Numbered from the stretch's first letter, positions 1-6,793 are shown. The stretch is 9,561 nt of DNA from Thermoleophilia bacterium (GCA_020438525.1 JAGQUL010000006.1:3331-12891); one strand, 5' to 3'. Notes: a model not told the origin generated them from the letters alone. Translations and numbers: made by a program.

Positions 1-705
1 GTCGGTGCGCGCGTGAGCGGCGACATCGCCGAGCGCCTCGACCCGACCGGCCTCGACGGCCTGCGAGCGCACGTGCGGCTCGACGGCTCGGCCGGGCAGT
101 CCTTCGCCGCGTTCGCGATCCGCGGGCTGCGCCTCGAGCTCGTTGGCGAGGCGAACGACGCCGTGGGCAAGGGACTCGCCGGCGCGCACGTGGATCTGCG
201 CTTTCGCGACGGATCACCGATGGCCGACGACCCCGCCGCCAACGCGATCGCCGGCAATGCATGCCTGTACGGCGCCACGGCCGGCCTGCTGCTCGTGGGC
301 GGCATGGCAGGCGAGCGCTTCGCGGTGCGCAACAGCGGCGCGGATGCCGTGGCCGAGGCGGCCGGCGACCACCTGTGCGAGTACATGACCGGCGGCACCG
401 TGGTGGTGCTCGGTCCGGTCGGCCGCAACGTGGCCTCGGGCATGACCGGGGGCACCCTCTGGGTGCTCGACGACGGGTCGCTCGACGCGCGTCTGGCCGA
501 CACCGCCACCGTGATCGAGCCGAGCGAGGAGCAGCTCGAGCACCTGCGTCGCCTGCTCGCACTGCACGCGGGCCGCACCGGCAGCGTTCGCGCGGCGCAG
601 CTGCTCGAGTCCGGCGACGAACTCGATGGAGCGACGCTCCGCTGCATCACTGCGGCCGAGCAGGCCGCCGCCGTGCGCGCAGCCGCACCGCCCGTGCCTG
701 CCTGA
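1..705 (+). CDS. gltB: Glutamate synthase large (alpha) subunit, C-terminal part only
   Basis: The last 234 codons of a gene whose frame is open to the left edge, so the true start lies outside the window; the GTG at 13 is internal. The segment matches the C-terminal GXGXG beta-helix domain of GOGAT, the enzyme that makes two glutamates from glutamine and 2-oxoglutarate. Diagnostic stretches are AGQSFAAFA, GEANDAVGKGLAGAHV, GNACLYGATAG, AGERFAVRNSGADAV, GDHLCEYMTGG and VGRNVASGMTGG. They occur in the order seen in E. coli GltB, which I compared from memory. The catalytic amidotransferase and FMN/Fe-S domains would lie upstream. A flexible Ala-rich tail ends the protein. A small DUF488 gene follows 25 bp later on the same strand. 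I see no frame disruption. Confidence 0.93.
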   Translation, partial: VGARVSGDIAERLDPTGLDGLRAHVRLDGSAGQSFAAFAIRGLRLELVGEANDAVGKGLAGAHVDLRFRDGSPMADDPAANAIAGNACLYGATAGLLLVGGMAGERFAVRNSGADAVAEAAGDHLCEYMTGGTVVVLGPVGRNVASGMTGGTLWVLDDGSLDARLADTATVIEPSEEQLEHLRRLLALHAGRTGSVRAAQLLESGDELDGATLRCITAAEQAAAVRAAAPPVPA

Positions 706-730
706 TCGCCGAACGGGTACGAGCGACTGC

Positions 731-1192
731 ATGACCTCCCGCGAACCCCTGCAGCTCTGGACGATCGGCTACGAAGGCGCCGCCGTGCACGGCGTCGTGG
801 CCGCCCTGGCGGACGCCGGCATCGAGCGGCTCGTGGACGTGCGCATCCGCGCGCAGAGCCGCAAGCCGGGCCTGTCCAAATCGTCGCTCGCCGCCGAGCT
901 CGCGCAGGCGGGGATCGAGTACGAGCACCTGCGCGACCTGGGCACGCCGCTCGAGATCCGTGCCGAGTTCCGGGCCGGCAACCTCGACGATGGCCGACGA
1001 CGGTACCGCGAGTACCTGCAGACCGACGACGCCGCGATCGCCGCCCTCGACACCCTTGCGCGCCGCGCCGCGGAGCAGCCCACGGCGATCATCTGCTTCG
1101 AGCGTGACGAGCGAACGTGCCACCGGCTCGTGGTGTGCGAGGAGCTCGAGCGCGAGTTCGCGCTCGACGTGACGCACCTGCACCCGGCGTGA
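731..1192 (+). CDS. DUF488 family protein
   Basis: A 153-residue protein with the DUF488 signature: N-terminal WTIGYEG (10-16), LVDVR (34-38) followed by SRKPGLSK (43-50), a central GIEYEHLRDLG (61-71), and the C-terminal ICFERDERTCHR (121-132) with Cys122, Cys130 and His131. Size and motif order fit the family, whose biochemical role is not established; the CxxxxxxxCHR pattern could be a metal or redox site (inference). I chose the ATG at 731 because the family begins shortly before the TIGY motif. An ATG at 626 would add 35 atypical residues and overlap the gltB coding region. The gene follows gltB by 25 bp and may be co-transcribed. It ends 7 bp before the convergent RTX-repeat gene with no terminator visible between them. 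Confidence 0.85.
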   Translation: MTSREPLQLWTIGYEGAAVHGVVAALADAGIERLVDVRIRAQSRKPGLSKSSLAAELAQAGIEYEHLRDLGTPLEIRAEFRAGNLDDGRRRYREYLQTDDAAIAALDTLARRAAEQPTAIICFERDERTCHRLVVCEELEREFALDVTHLHPA

Positions 1193-1199
1193 TGCAGTG

Positions 1200-2744
1200 T
1201 CAGTGTCGTGTGGCGTGTCGGCGCGTGCGCTGCTTCATCACGCGGCGCTGAACGAACTCGCAGTCGCGCGCGACGTAGTCGAAGCGGTCGGCGATCACGC
1301 GATCGCGCGCGCCCGGGCCGCACCGGATGATGTCGCGCTCGCCGTCGAGCGCGCCGATCAGGTCGTTGCCCGACGCGCCGATGATCGTGTCGCGCCCGGG
1401 TCCCGCAAGCAGCGTGTCGGGACCGGTGCCGCCGTTGAGCACGTCGTCGCCGGGCCCACCTTCAAGTCGATCGACACCCTGCTGGCCCGCCATGAAGTCG
1501 TTGCCGCTGCCGCCGATGATGCGGTCGTTGCCGGGACCGCCGAACAGCCGGTCGTTGCCACTGCCGCCGCCGAGCACGTCGTCGCCGCCGTTGCCGCGGA
1601 TGGTGTCGTTGCCGGCACCGCCGCCCAGCAGCTCGGCCGCGCGCCCGCCGATCAGCGTGTCGTTCTTTCGGCCGCCCTTGATGATCGGCTGCACGATCGT
1701 GCGCACCGGCTCGGTCGTCTCGATGTTGCCCACGTTGTCGCGCACGATCAGCCGCCACAGGTGACACGTTCCCAGGCCCACGCCCGCATCGAGCGACGCG
1801 TTCTCGACGCCCTCCTCGATCGTGACGAACGAGTCGAAGTCGCCGCAGCCGCTCGCGTGCACCACGGCGCTCGATCGCTGCAGCGACCATCCGCGCACGC
1901 CCGACTGCGTGTCGGTGCCCATGCTGATCACGAGCGGCACGCGGCCGGTCGTCTGTCGCGTTGGAGCGGTGATCGTCGCGCCTGTCGGCGGCGCTGCGTC
2001 GGGCGCGATGTCGACCGATGCGGTGGACGAGCTGCCGGCCGAGTTGGTGGCGATCACAGGGATCGCCTGCGCCGGCGCTCCCGCAGCCCACGACACGATG
2101 CCCTCGAACGAGCCGCCGGTCCGGGAGCTCGACACGGCGGAGAGGCCGTAGCCGAGCGAGCCGAGCACGATGTCGGAGATGCCCGACTGCGCATCGCCTG
2201 CCGAGGTTCGTACCGCGAACGCGCCCGTCGTCGCCGGGTTGAACCACGCGGTCGATCCGTCCCAGTGCTGGGCACCGGCGTTCGCGGCGGGCAGCACCGA
2301 GAACGGCGTGAACGACGGCGGCGTGGAGTCGACGTACACGAACGCGTATGTGTGCGTCGACACGTCATCCAGCGTAGCGGTGTTGCCGGCCACGTCGGTC
2401 ACTTCGACTCGATACCGGTAGCAGTTGCCGGATGCCACGGTGGTATCCACGAACGGGCTCGTGGCGGGGTTGCTGGCCACCGCGCCGTAGTTTGTGTCGA
2501 ACGTCCCGCAGCTCGTTCCGTCGTGTGAAGCAATCGTTCGTTTGAGCACCCACGTGTCGATGCCGCTGCCGCCGATCTCGTCGGTGCCCTTGTCGAACGT
2601 GATCTCAACTCCGCCGCTCACCTTTGCGGTCGAGATCGCCAGGCCCGTCGGCGGGGTCGTGTCGGCGGCTTGCGCGGCCGGCGCGAACGCAGCGAGCGCT
2701 GCGAGCGACGCGATGACGACGATGATGTGTCGCAGGTGCGGCAC
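1200..2744 (-). CDS. Secreted Ig-like/RTX calcium-binding repeat protein
   Basis: A 514-residue exported protein. Residues 1-26 form a signal peptide: His/Arg-containing N-terminus, hydrophobic core VVIASLAALAAF, probable cleavage after AQA. Three Ig-like or fibronectin-like beta domains follow, around 28-138, 139-248 and 251-350. They carry recurring TPPTG/TPPSF openings, SGI/SGV turns and VTDVAGN/VRDNVGN endings, with paired cysteines. Residues about 355-465 hold RTX/hemolysin-type nonapeptide repeats (GGAGNDTIR, GGSGNDRLF, GGPGNDRII), expected to bind calcium in a parallel beta-roll. The tail (DIIRCGPGARDRVIADRF...RDCE) looks like endings frequent in Thermoleophilia. The start is GTG at 2744, placed just before the signal peptide; no in-frame ATG fits better. 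No LPXTG anchor is seen, so a released or loosely attached surface protein is likely. Ligand unknown. Confidence 0.88.
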   Translation of the reverse strand: MPHLRHIIVVIASLAALAAFAPAAQAADTTPPTGLAISTAKVSGGVEITFDKGTDEIGGSGIDTWVLKRTIASHDGTSCGTFDTNYGAVASNPATSPFVDTTVASGNCYRYRVEVTDVAGNTATLDDVSTHTYAFVYVDSTPPSFTPFSVLPAANAGAQHWDGSTAWFNPATTGAFAVRTSAGDAQSGISDIVLGSLGYGLSAVSSSRTGGSFEGIVSWAAGAPAQAIPVIATNSAGSSSTASVDIAPDAAPPTGATITAPTRQTTGRVPLVISMGTDTQSGVRGWSLQRSSAVVHASGCGDFDSFVTIEEGVENASLDAGVGLGTCHLWRLIVRDNVGNIETTEPVRTIVQPIIKGGRKNDTLIGGRAAELLGGGAGNDTIRGNGGDDVLGGGSGNDRLFGGPGNDRIIGGSGNDFMAGQQGVDRLEGGPGDDVLNGGTGPDTLLAGPGRDTIIGASGNDLIGALDGERDIIRCGPGARDRVIADRFDYVARDCEFVQRRVMKQRTRRHATRH

Positions 2745-2875
2745 GTGATGCTTTCGGGTCGATCTGGGACGTTCGCGGGCGCGCTCTTGCGGCAGGTATT
2801 CCCTGCACGCGGATCTTCCGCACCCGTTGCATGCGTCGGCAGCCCCGCGCGGTGACGCAAGCAGAACATCGAACT

Positions 2876-2894
2876 ACCTGCTCATCGTGCAGGT
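2876..2894. promoter_or_regulatory. Inverted repeat upstream of thioesterase gene
   Basis: Perfect 6-bp arms ACCTGC and GCAGGT with a 7-base loop, ending 19 bp before the chosen ATG and followed by TTTT. It lies in the 169-bp gap between the divergent RTX-protein and thioesterase genes. It could be an operator or a leader hairpin. The stem is short, so function is uncertain. Confidence 0.3.
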
Positions 2895-2913
2895 TTTCGG
2901 GCATGATGTGCCC

Positions 2914-3375
2914 ATGGCGTGGGATCAGGATGTCGTAGCAAGCACGTGGCAGGTGGGCGACCAGCTGCCGTCGCACAACGACGACTGCGCCGTGTGCGGA
3001 ACCGACAGCAGCTGGACACCGCTCACCACCGCATGGACGGTCCGGCCCGACGATCGCGTCGGCGCAGCGCTTCGCTTCGACGAGCGCCATCAGGGCGCGC
3101 CGGCATATGCGCACGGTGGTGCGGTCGCCGCGGTGCTCGACGACGCGATGGGCTACGTCAGCTTCCTCGTGCAGCGGATCTTCGTCACCGCGCACCTCGA
3201 GGTCGACTACGCGCGCCCGGTGCTGCTCGGGCACGACTACGAGGCCGTCGCTTGGTGCGATCGCATCGAGGGTCGCAAGCTGTACTTGGCCGCCGAGCTT
3301 CGCGATTCCGGCGACGCAATTGCGCGTGCGAGCGGGCTTTTCATCGCGGTGGACATCGAGCACTTCCGCCCCTGA
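2914..3375 (+). CDS. Hotdog-fold thioesterase (PaaI/4HBT superfamily)
   Basis: A 153-residue protein of the acyl-CoA thioesterase hotdog superfamily. Residues 21-29 are HNDDCAVCG, an opening typical of a subgroup of these enzymes. Residues 66-80 (AHGGAVAAVLDDAMG) form the central-helix motif, with HGG at 67-69 and acidic residues at 76-77 that usually supply the catalytic carboxylate. A beta-sheet region follows (FVTAHLEVDYARPVLLG, RKLYLAAELRDSGDAIARASGLFIAV). The likely reaction is hydrolysis of an acyl-CoA thioester in the cytoplasm; the substrate cannot be read from sequence. I chose ATG at 2914, where homology-like sequence begins. GTG at 2908 is a near alternative, and an ATG at 2827 would add 29 residues unlike the family. 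Divergent from the RTX-protein gene, with no clear functional link. Confidence 0.85.
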   Translation: MAWDQDVVASTWQVGDQLPSHNDDCAVCGTDSSWTPLTTAWTVRPDDRVGAALRFDERHQGAPAYAHGGAVAAVLDDAMGYVSFLVQRIFVTAHLEVDYARPVLLGHDYEAVAWCDRIEGRKLYLAAELRDSGDAIARASGLFIAVDIEHFRP

Positions 3376-3424
3376 TCGGCCCCCTTCGCGACACGATGGC
3401 CGCACCTCGGCGCACGTGATCGCG

Positions 3425-3430
3425 TACCCT
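3425..3430 (+). promoter_or_regulatory. Possible -10 element (TACCCT)
   Basis: TACCCT fits the actinobacterial TANNNT -10 pattern and lies 78 bp upstream of the SGNH gene. The context TCGCGTACCCT resembles TCGCGTACCAT at 5561-5571, upstream of the repeat-protein gene. No recognisable -35 hexamer accompanies either site. Confidence 0.3.
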
Positions 3431-3507
3431 GACCTGCATCACTTTCGCGCGCGCGGGAACAACCCGCGAACACGGGCACGCCACCGGCGTCGCCCCGCAC
3501 CCCAGCC

Positions 3508-4425
3508 ATGCTGCGCACCCTGACCATCCTCTCGCTCCTCGCCATCGTCGCCGCCGCGGCGATCGAGGTCGTGTCGCGAGCCGGAAACGACACCGTCGAG
3601 CCGACCGCGTCGAAGCTCACGCAGGACCAGCGCGACGACCTCGCGGAGCTGTCGGTACCGAAGTCGGACGGCAGCGACTCGGCGAGCAGCTCGTCGTCGT
3701 CCTCGACGACCGGGGCGTCCTCGACCGCGAACGCGGCGACGGACGTGGATCGCGATCCACGCACCGACACCCGCGCACCACAGCCGCTCGAGCCGGTGGC
3801 GACGACGACCTCCGCCACGGGCGCGTCGAGCTCGCGCTCGTCGACCGGCGCCGCTCGCCCGGCGACTGCCGCGAGCACCTCGACCACGACGACAGGACCG
3901 GCGGTGCCGCGATCGACGACGATGCTGGTGATCGGCGATTCGCTCACCGTCGGCACCGACCCGTACCTGCGCACGGAGCTCAAGAGCTGGGACCTCACGA
4001 TCGACTCGGCGGTGGGCCGACACCTCGCGACGGGGATGGACCTCTACGACGCGGCGAAGGCGAAGGGCCTGCCCGACACGGTCGCGCTCGGGCTGCTCAC
4101 CAACGATGCCGGCTCGTCGCTCGCCGGGTTCCAGGCCGACGTGCGCCGCACGATCACCGATGCGCGCGCCCGCAGGGGCCGCGTGATCTGGGCGACCGTG
4201 CACGACGGCAAGCAGAGCTTCACCGATGCCAACTCGTGGCTGCGTAAGGTTGCTCGCCAGAACGCCGACGTGATGCGCCTGGTCGACTGGGACGCGCTCG
4301 TCACGAAGCATCCCGACTACCTCGCCGGCGATCACGTGCACGGCACCGCCGCAGCGTATGCAGCCCGCGCGAAGCTGTACGCGCGCGCGGCGCGCGACGA
4401 GCACGCGCCCGTGATCCTCGTCTGA
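3508..4425 (+). CDS. Membrane-anchored SGNH-type hydrolase/O-acyltransferase-like protein
   Basis: A 305-residue protein. An N-terminal hydrophobic segment (residues 2-23) serves as signal or anchor. A low-complexity Ser/Thr/Ala/Pro linker (about 50-135) looks made to span the cell wall. The catalytic domain (138-300) has the four SGNH blocks: VIGDSLTVG with nucleophile Ser145, Gly170 in VGRHLATGM, Asn199 in LGLLTND, and Asp275/His278 in GDHVHGT. This resembles the C-terminal SGNH domain of OatA-like envelope acyltransferases, but the membrane acyltransferase-3 domain is absent. A stand-alone extracytoplasmic esterase or transferase acting on cell-wall or surface glycan is therefore likely (inference). 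The 132-bp gap upstream suggests its own promoter. The next gene is a cell-wall hydrolase, which supports an envelope role. The ATG at 3508 directly precedes the hydrophobic segment. Confidence 0.82.
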   Translation: MLRTLTILSLLAIVAAAAIEVVSRAGNDTVEPTASKLTQDQRDDLAELSVPKSDGSDSASSSSSSSTTGASSTANAATDVDRDPRTDTRAPQPLEPVATTTSATGASSSRSSTGAARPATAASTSTTTTGPAVPRSTTMLVIGDSLTVGTDPYLRTELKSWDLTIDSAVGRHLATGMDLYDAAKAKGLPDTVALGLLTNDAGSSLAGFQADVRRTITDARARRGRVIWATVHDGKQSFTDANSWLRKVARQNADVMRLVDWDALVTKHPDYLAGDHVHGTAAAYAARAKLYARAARDEHAPVILV

Positions 4426-4442
4426 TCGCGCAATCGTCGAAG

Positions 4443-4458
4443 CGATCGCTTTCGATCG
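4443..4458. terminator. Small hairpin after SGNH gene
   Basis: CGATCG-CTTT-CGATCG, a 6-bp stem with a 4-base loop, 18 bp after the SGNH stop codon. There is no U tract, so it is at best a weak terminator or RNA-stability element. Confidence 0.25.
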
Positions 4459-4535
4459 TGGCCGTTTCACGCAGACCTGCTTTCGAACCAGAGGCGTGAC
4501 TCAAGCGGTCGTTGCGGGTGCCGGGAATAGGCCGC

Positions 4536-5006
4536 ATGAATCGATCACATGCAGCCCGTGTCGCGCTTGCGGCGACCCTCGCGGCACTCCCGACCATCGC
4601 CACGACGCCGGCCAGCGCCGACGCCTCGCCACGCCGCGTCACGACGACGATCAAGGAACGCACCAACGCCGTGCGCGTCGCACTGCGCAAGGTCGGCGCG
4701 CCCTACCGCTGGGGCGCCACCGGCCCGAGCTCGTTCGACTGCTCGGGGCTGGTCGTCTACTCCTACCAGCGGGCCGGCCATGCCCTTCGTGGGCGCACCA
4801 GCCAGCAGCTCTATGCACACGGTGTGCGCATCCGCCGGTCGAAGCTCCGCCGCGGCGACCTCGTCTACACGTGGGACCGCGGGCGCGGGCACGTCGGGAT
4901 GTACGTCGGTCGCGGTCGATACGTGCACGCCCCGGGTGCGGGCAGGCACGTGAAGGTTGCGCCGCTGCCGGGCGGGCGCGCGTTCGTCGGCGCCGTGCGC
5001 CCCTGA
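4536..5006 (+). CDS. Secreted NlpC/P60 peptidoglycan hydrolase
   Basis: A 156-residue minimal NlpC/P60 cysteine peptidase, expected to cut peptide stems of peptidoglycan (typically D-gamma-glutamyl to diamino acid bonds) outside the membrane. A signal peptide covers residues 1-28, with probable cleavage after ASA. The catalytic domain fills the rest: YRWGATGPSSFDCSGLV with nucleophile Cys69, RRGDLVYTW, GHVGMYVG with His119, and YVHAPG with His131, completing the usual Cys-His-His set. There is no SH3, LysM or coiled-coil targeting module. I chose ATG at 4536, preceded by the purine-rich GGGAATAGG. An upstream TTG at 4512 would only lengthen the signal peptide. It follows the SGNH envelope gene by 110 bp and faces an unrelated minus-strand gene. 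Confidence 0.9.
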   Translation: MNRSHAARVALAATLAALPTIATTPASADASPRRVTTTIKERTNAVRVALRKVGAPYRWGATGPSSFDCSGLVVYSYQRAGHALRGRTSQQLYAHGVRIRRSKLRRGDLVYTWDRGRGHVGMYVGRGRYVHAPGAGRHVKVAPLPGGRAFVGAVRP

Positions 5007-5042
5007 CGCAGCTGCGGTCGCGGCCGCGTTCGCCGGGCCGGT

Positions 5043-5417
5043 TCACCCGACGAGGAAGTCGAACATGCCCTGCGGTCGGTGGGCGCGGTCGTAGCGTGCG
5101 GCGGCTGCGTCGTCGAGCGCCTTGAGCATCGCGTCGCCGGGGCTGTTGCCGGCAGCTGCGGATCGCAGCTGGGCGAGCTTCCATGGATCCTCGCCGCCGG
5201 TCGGGTCCGCCGCTGCGTCGTCGACGCTCGACGTGGGCAGCGCGGTGCTCGTCGTCGGCAGCGTCAGTCCGAGCCGGCTGGCGCGGGCACGGAAGCCTTC
5301 CTCGAGCAGGTCGGCGAACGACTGGCCCGGGGCGCGCGGCGGAACGTCGATGCGCGGCGCGAGCATCGCGGACGGATCGAACCCGAGCGTTGCTGCGATG
5401 TCGACCAGTCCGCTCAC
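5043..5417 (-). CDS. Hypothetical protein, unknown function (124 aa)
   Basis: I do not recognise this family. The GTG start at 5417 is preceded by a strong Shine-Dalgarno (ACGGAGGG, 7 bp before the GTG), which favours it over the in-frame ATG at 5453. The protein has no signal peptide or membrane segment. It has an N-terminal part (VDIAATLGFDPSAMLAP, then QSFADLLEEGFRARASRLG), a Ser/Thr/Ala-rich acidic linker, a helical segment (EDPWKLAQLRSAAAG, GDAMLKALDDAAAARYD) and a conserved-looking end HRPQGMFDFLVG. It is divergent from the repeat-protein operon across a 186-bp gap, which allows shared regulation. The strong RBS and ordinary amino-acid composition support a real gene. The frame stays open far upstream, antisense to the repeat gene, but that extension is compositional. 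Confidence 0.65.
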   Translation of the reverse strand: MSGLVDIAATLGFDPSAMLAPRIDVPPRAPGQSFADLLEEGFRARASRLGLTLPTTSTALPTSSVDDAAADPTGGEDPWKLAQLRSAAAGNSPGDAMLKALDDAAAARYDRAHRPQGMFDFLVG

Positions 5418-5565
5418 TGCGTCACCCTCCGTTGCCCACCACCTGGTGTGCATCGACCGCTCGGCCCGGGCGTCGCAGCTGCGCTGCGCATGCTGCCATG
5501 GCTGCAGACGCGGATCGCGCCCGACGGCGGCTCGCCGACTGCCGCATCCATCCGTGTCGCTCGCG

Positions 5566-5571
5566 TACCAT
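5566..5571 (+). promoter_or_regulatory. Possible -10 element (TACCAT) of repeat-protein operon
   Basis: TACCAT fits TANNNT and lies 33 bp before the ATG of the repeat-protein gene, in the divergent intergenic region. It shares the preceding TCGCG with the candidate site at 3425. No -35 match is evident. Confidence 0.3.
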
Positions 5572-5592
5572 CGGCCTTCGAACGAACACCGT

Positions 5593-5598
5593 CGGAGG
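5593..5598 (+). promoter_or_regulatory. Ribosome binding site CGGAGG
   Basis: CGGAGG sits 5 bp before the ATG at 5604. It fixes the start of the repeat-protein gene within a frame that is open much further upstream. Confidence 0.75.
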
Positions 5599-5603
5599 AT
5601 CCC

Positions 5604-6146
5604 ATGCGTCTGTCGCCCGTCATCGCCGCAGCTCCAGCAGTCCCGACCGCACCCGCCGCACCCGCCGCGCCGGTCGCGAACCTCGACCAGCAGGCGTCCG
5701 CCGACTGGCGCTACCCGCTCGACGACGGCGACAGCTGGGTGCTGCGCGTGTTTCCGCCGCACCACACCGAGTACGCCGGCGGCAACTACAAGCAGGTGCC
5801 CGAGGGCGGTCGCGTCGAGTACGCCGGCGGCAACTACCGGGTCGTGCCGGCAGGTGGCGCCGTGGAGTACGCGGGCGGCAACTACCGCGTCGTGCCGGCA
5901 GGTGGATCGGTCGAGTACGCCGGTGGCAACTACCACGTCGTGCCGGCAAGTGGCAGCGTCGAGTACGCGGGCGGCAACTACCGCGTCGTGCCCGCGGGAG
6001 GGCGCGTCGAGTACGCCGGTGGCAAGTACCGCGTCGTGCCGGCGGGCGGCTCGGTGGAGTACGCGGGCGGCAACTACCGCGTGATGATGCCGGCCAGCAC
6101 CGACTGGTTCACGCGCTTCATCGTCGATCCGCAGAACCAGGACTGA
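5604..6146 (+). CDS. Protein with seven 16-residue tandem repeats, unknown function
   Basis: A 180-residue protein I do not recognise. Residues 6-25 are Ala/Pro-rich (PVIAAAPAVPTAPAAPAAP) and not a convincing signal peptide. Residues 34-54 form a short aromatic cap (DWRYPLDDGDSWVLRVFPP). Residues 55-166 are seven consecutive 16-residue units with consensus VEYAGGNYRVVPAGGx. Tyrosines recur at unit positions 3 and 8, Gly-Gly at 5-6 and Pro at 12. Residues 167-180 (DWFTRFIVDPQNQD) close it. The pattern predicts one beta-hairpin per unit, hence a beta-meander, solenoid or amyloid-like rod (inference). The first and last units diverge (KQVPEGGR; VMMPAST), as capping repeats do. Repeat codons vary mostly at third positions, evidence of selection on the peptide. 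The start has a strong RBS. The downstream gene begins 4 bp after the stop, so the two form an operon. Confidence 0.8.
   Translation: MRLSPVIAAAPAVPTAPAAPAAPVANLDQQASADWRYPLDDGDSWVLRVFPPHHTEYAGGNYKQVPEGGRVEYAGGNYRVVPAGGAVEYAGGNYRVVPAGGSVEYAGGNYHVVPASGSVEYAGGNYRVVPAGGRVEYAGGKYRVVPAGGSVEYAGGNYRVMMPASTDWFTRFIVDPQNQD
5766..6101 (+). repeat. Seven tandem 48-bp coding repeats
   Basis: Units begin at 5766, 5814, 5862, 5910, 5958, 6006 and 6054, each exactly 48 bp. The core GAGTACGC-GG-GGCAA-TAC is near constant, while wobble bases differ (gcc/gcg for Ala, ggc/ggt for Gly, gtc/gtg for Val). Amino-acid changes concentrate at unit position 16 and in the end units. There is no spacer structure, so this is not a CRISPR array. 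Confidence 0.95.
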
Positions 6147-6150
6147 CGCG

Positions 6151-6765
6151 ATGCAGCTCGCATCCACCAGCACGCACGCCGTCGCCCGACCAGAGCTGCC
6201 GCCGCTGCCCGAGGGCGCGCCGGCGATCCCGCCCGCCGAGGACTGGATCCGGACCGCCCTGCTGCGCGGCGACTTCATCGCCGACCAGCCGCCCACCAAG
6301 GACGTGCTGGTCATGGCAGGCAAGACATCGCTGCGCGACAGCCGCGACGTGCGCGCACAGCTCACGGACTTCCGCGCGCTCGCCAAGGGCGCGCCCGACA
6401 GCCCGCAGGCGTTCGCAGACGCGCTGCGCGCGGCGCAGCAGATGTCGCACACCGTGAACGAGTGGAACACGTGGATTCGCGATCCGCTGGTCGCGGTGCT
6501 GCGCGGACGCGACCGCTTCCTGTGGGGCGTGGTGGTGCGTCAGGGCGATGGCAGCGAGCCGATCGCGAGCGACAGCTCGCGGGTGCCGGTGCTCGAGACC
6601 ACGAGCATCAGCCAGTGGCGGCCCACGGCGTGGGCCGAAGACGTGGTCGCGGTGGTGTCGGACGACCACTTCATCGACCTGCGCCTGGACGTCAACGGCA
6701 ACCCCGTCGGCGACGGGTCGCTCGAGCCGATCCCGGCCGCCGCACCGCCCGCGATCGCTCGGTAG
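6151..6765 (+). CDS. Hypothetical protein, operon partner of repeat protein (204 aa)
   Basis: I do not recognise this family. The start lies 4 bp after the repeat-protein stop, with AGGA 8 bp upstream, implying translational coupling. No signal peptide or membrane helix is seen. Residues 1-30 are Pro/Ala-rich (RPELPPLPEGAPAIPPAED), echoing the Ala/Pro N-terminus of the repeat protein. Residues 31-100 look mainly helical, with LVMAGKTSLRDSRDVRAQL and SPQAFADALRAAQQM. Residues 118-195 look like beta strands (DRFLWGVVVRQGDGS, EDVVAVVSDDHFIDLRLDVNGN). This could be a binding partner, chaperone or anchor for the repeat protein; that is inference from linkage alone. Coding bias matches its neighbours upstream. 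The sequence changes character after its stop, where the accessory region begins. Confidence 0.72.
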   Translation: MQLASTSTHAVARPELPPLPEGAPAIPPAEDWIRTALLRGDFIADQPPTKDVLVMAGKTSLRDSRDVRAQLTDFRALAKGAPDSPQAFADALRAAQQMSHTVNEWNTWIRDPLVAVLRGRDRFLWGVVVRQGDGSEPIASDSSRVPVLETTSISQWRPTAWAEDVVAVVSDDHFIDLRLDVNGNPVGDGSLEPIPAAAPPAIAR

Positions 6766-6793
6766 GCGCGACGAACCAGGACCCGCCGCGACT

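Noticed and set aside
626..730. Earlier ATG start for the DUF488 gene
   Set aside because: It lies inside gltB in another frame and adds residues unlike the family N-terminus.
1197..2528. 443-codon plus-strand frame opposite the RTX-repeat gene
   Set aside because: Low-complexity Ala/Arg/Val composition. The minus strand has a signal peptide, Ig-like and RTX motifs.
3439..4470. 343-codon minus-strand frame opposite the SGNH gene
   Set aside because: Arg-rich antisense of the Ser/Thr linker. The plus strand carries all SGNH blocks.
4426..4535. c-di-AMP (ydaO-type) riboswitch before the NlpC/P60 gene, as known in some Actinobacteria
   Set aside because: The 110-bp leader is short and I could not match the conserved core elements.
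5007..5042. Terminator between the NlpC/P60 gene and the convergent minus-strand gene
   Set aside because: Only small palindromes (CGCAGCTGCG, GCGGCCGC) without a loop or U tract.
5766..6101. Regular 48-bp repeats as a CRISPR or satellite array
   Set aside because: There are no unique spacers. The repeats are in frame, coding, and vary synonymously.
5418..6470. A long minus-strand frame antisense to the repeat gene, continuous with the 124-residue minus-strand gene
   Set aside because: The encoded peptide is His/Arg/Ala-rich antisense of the 48-bp repeats. A strong RBS and GTG at 5417 mark the real start, and wobble variation fits the plus-strand protein.
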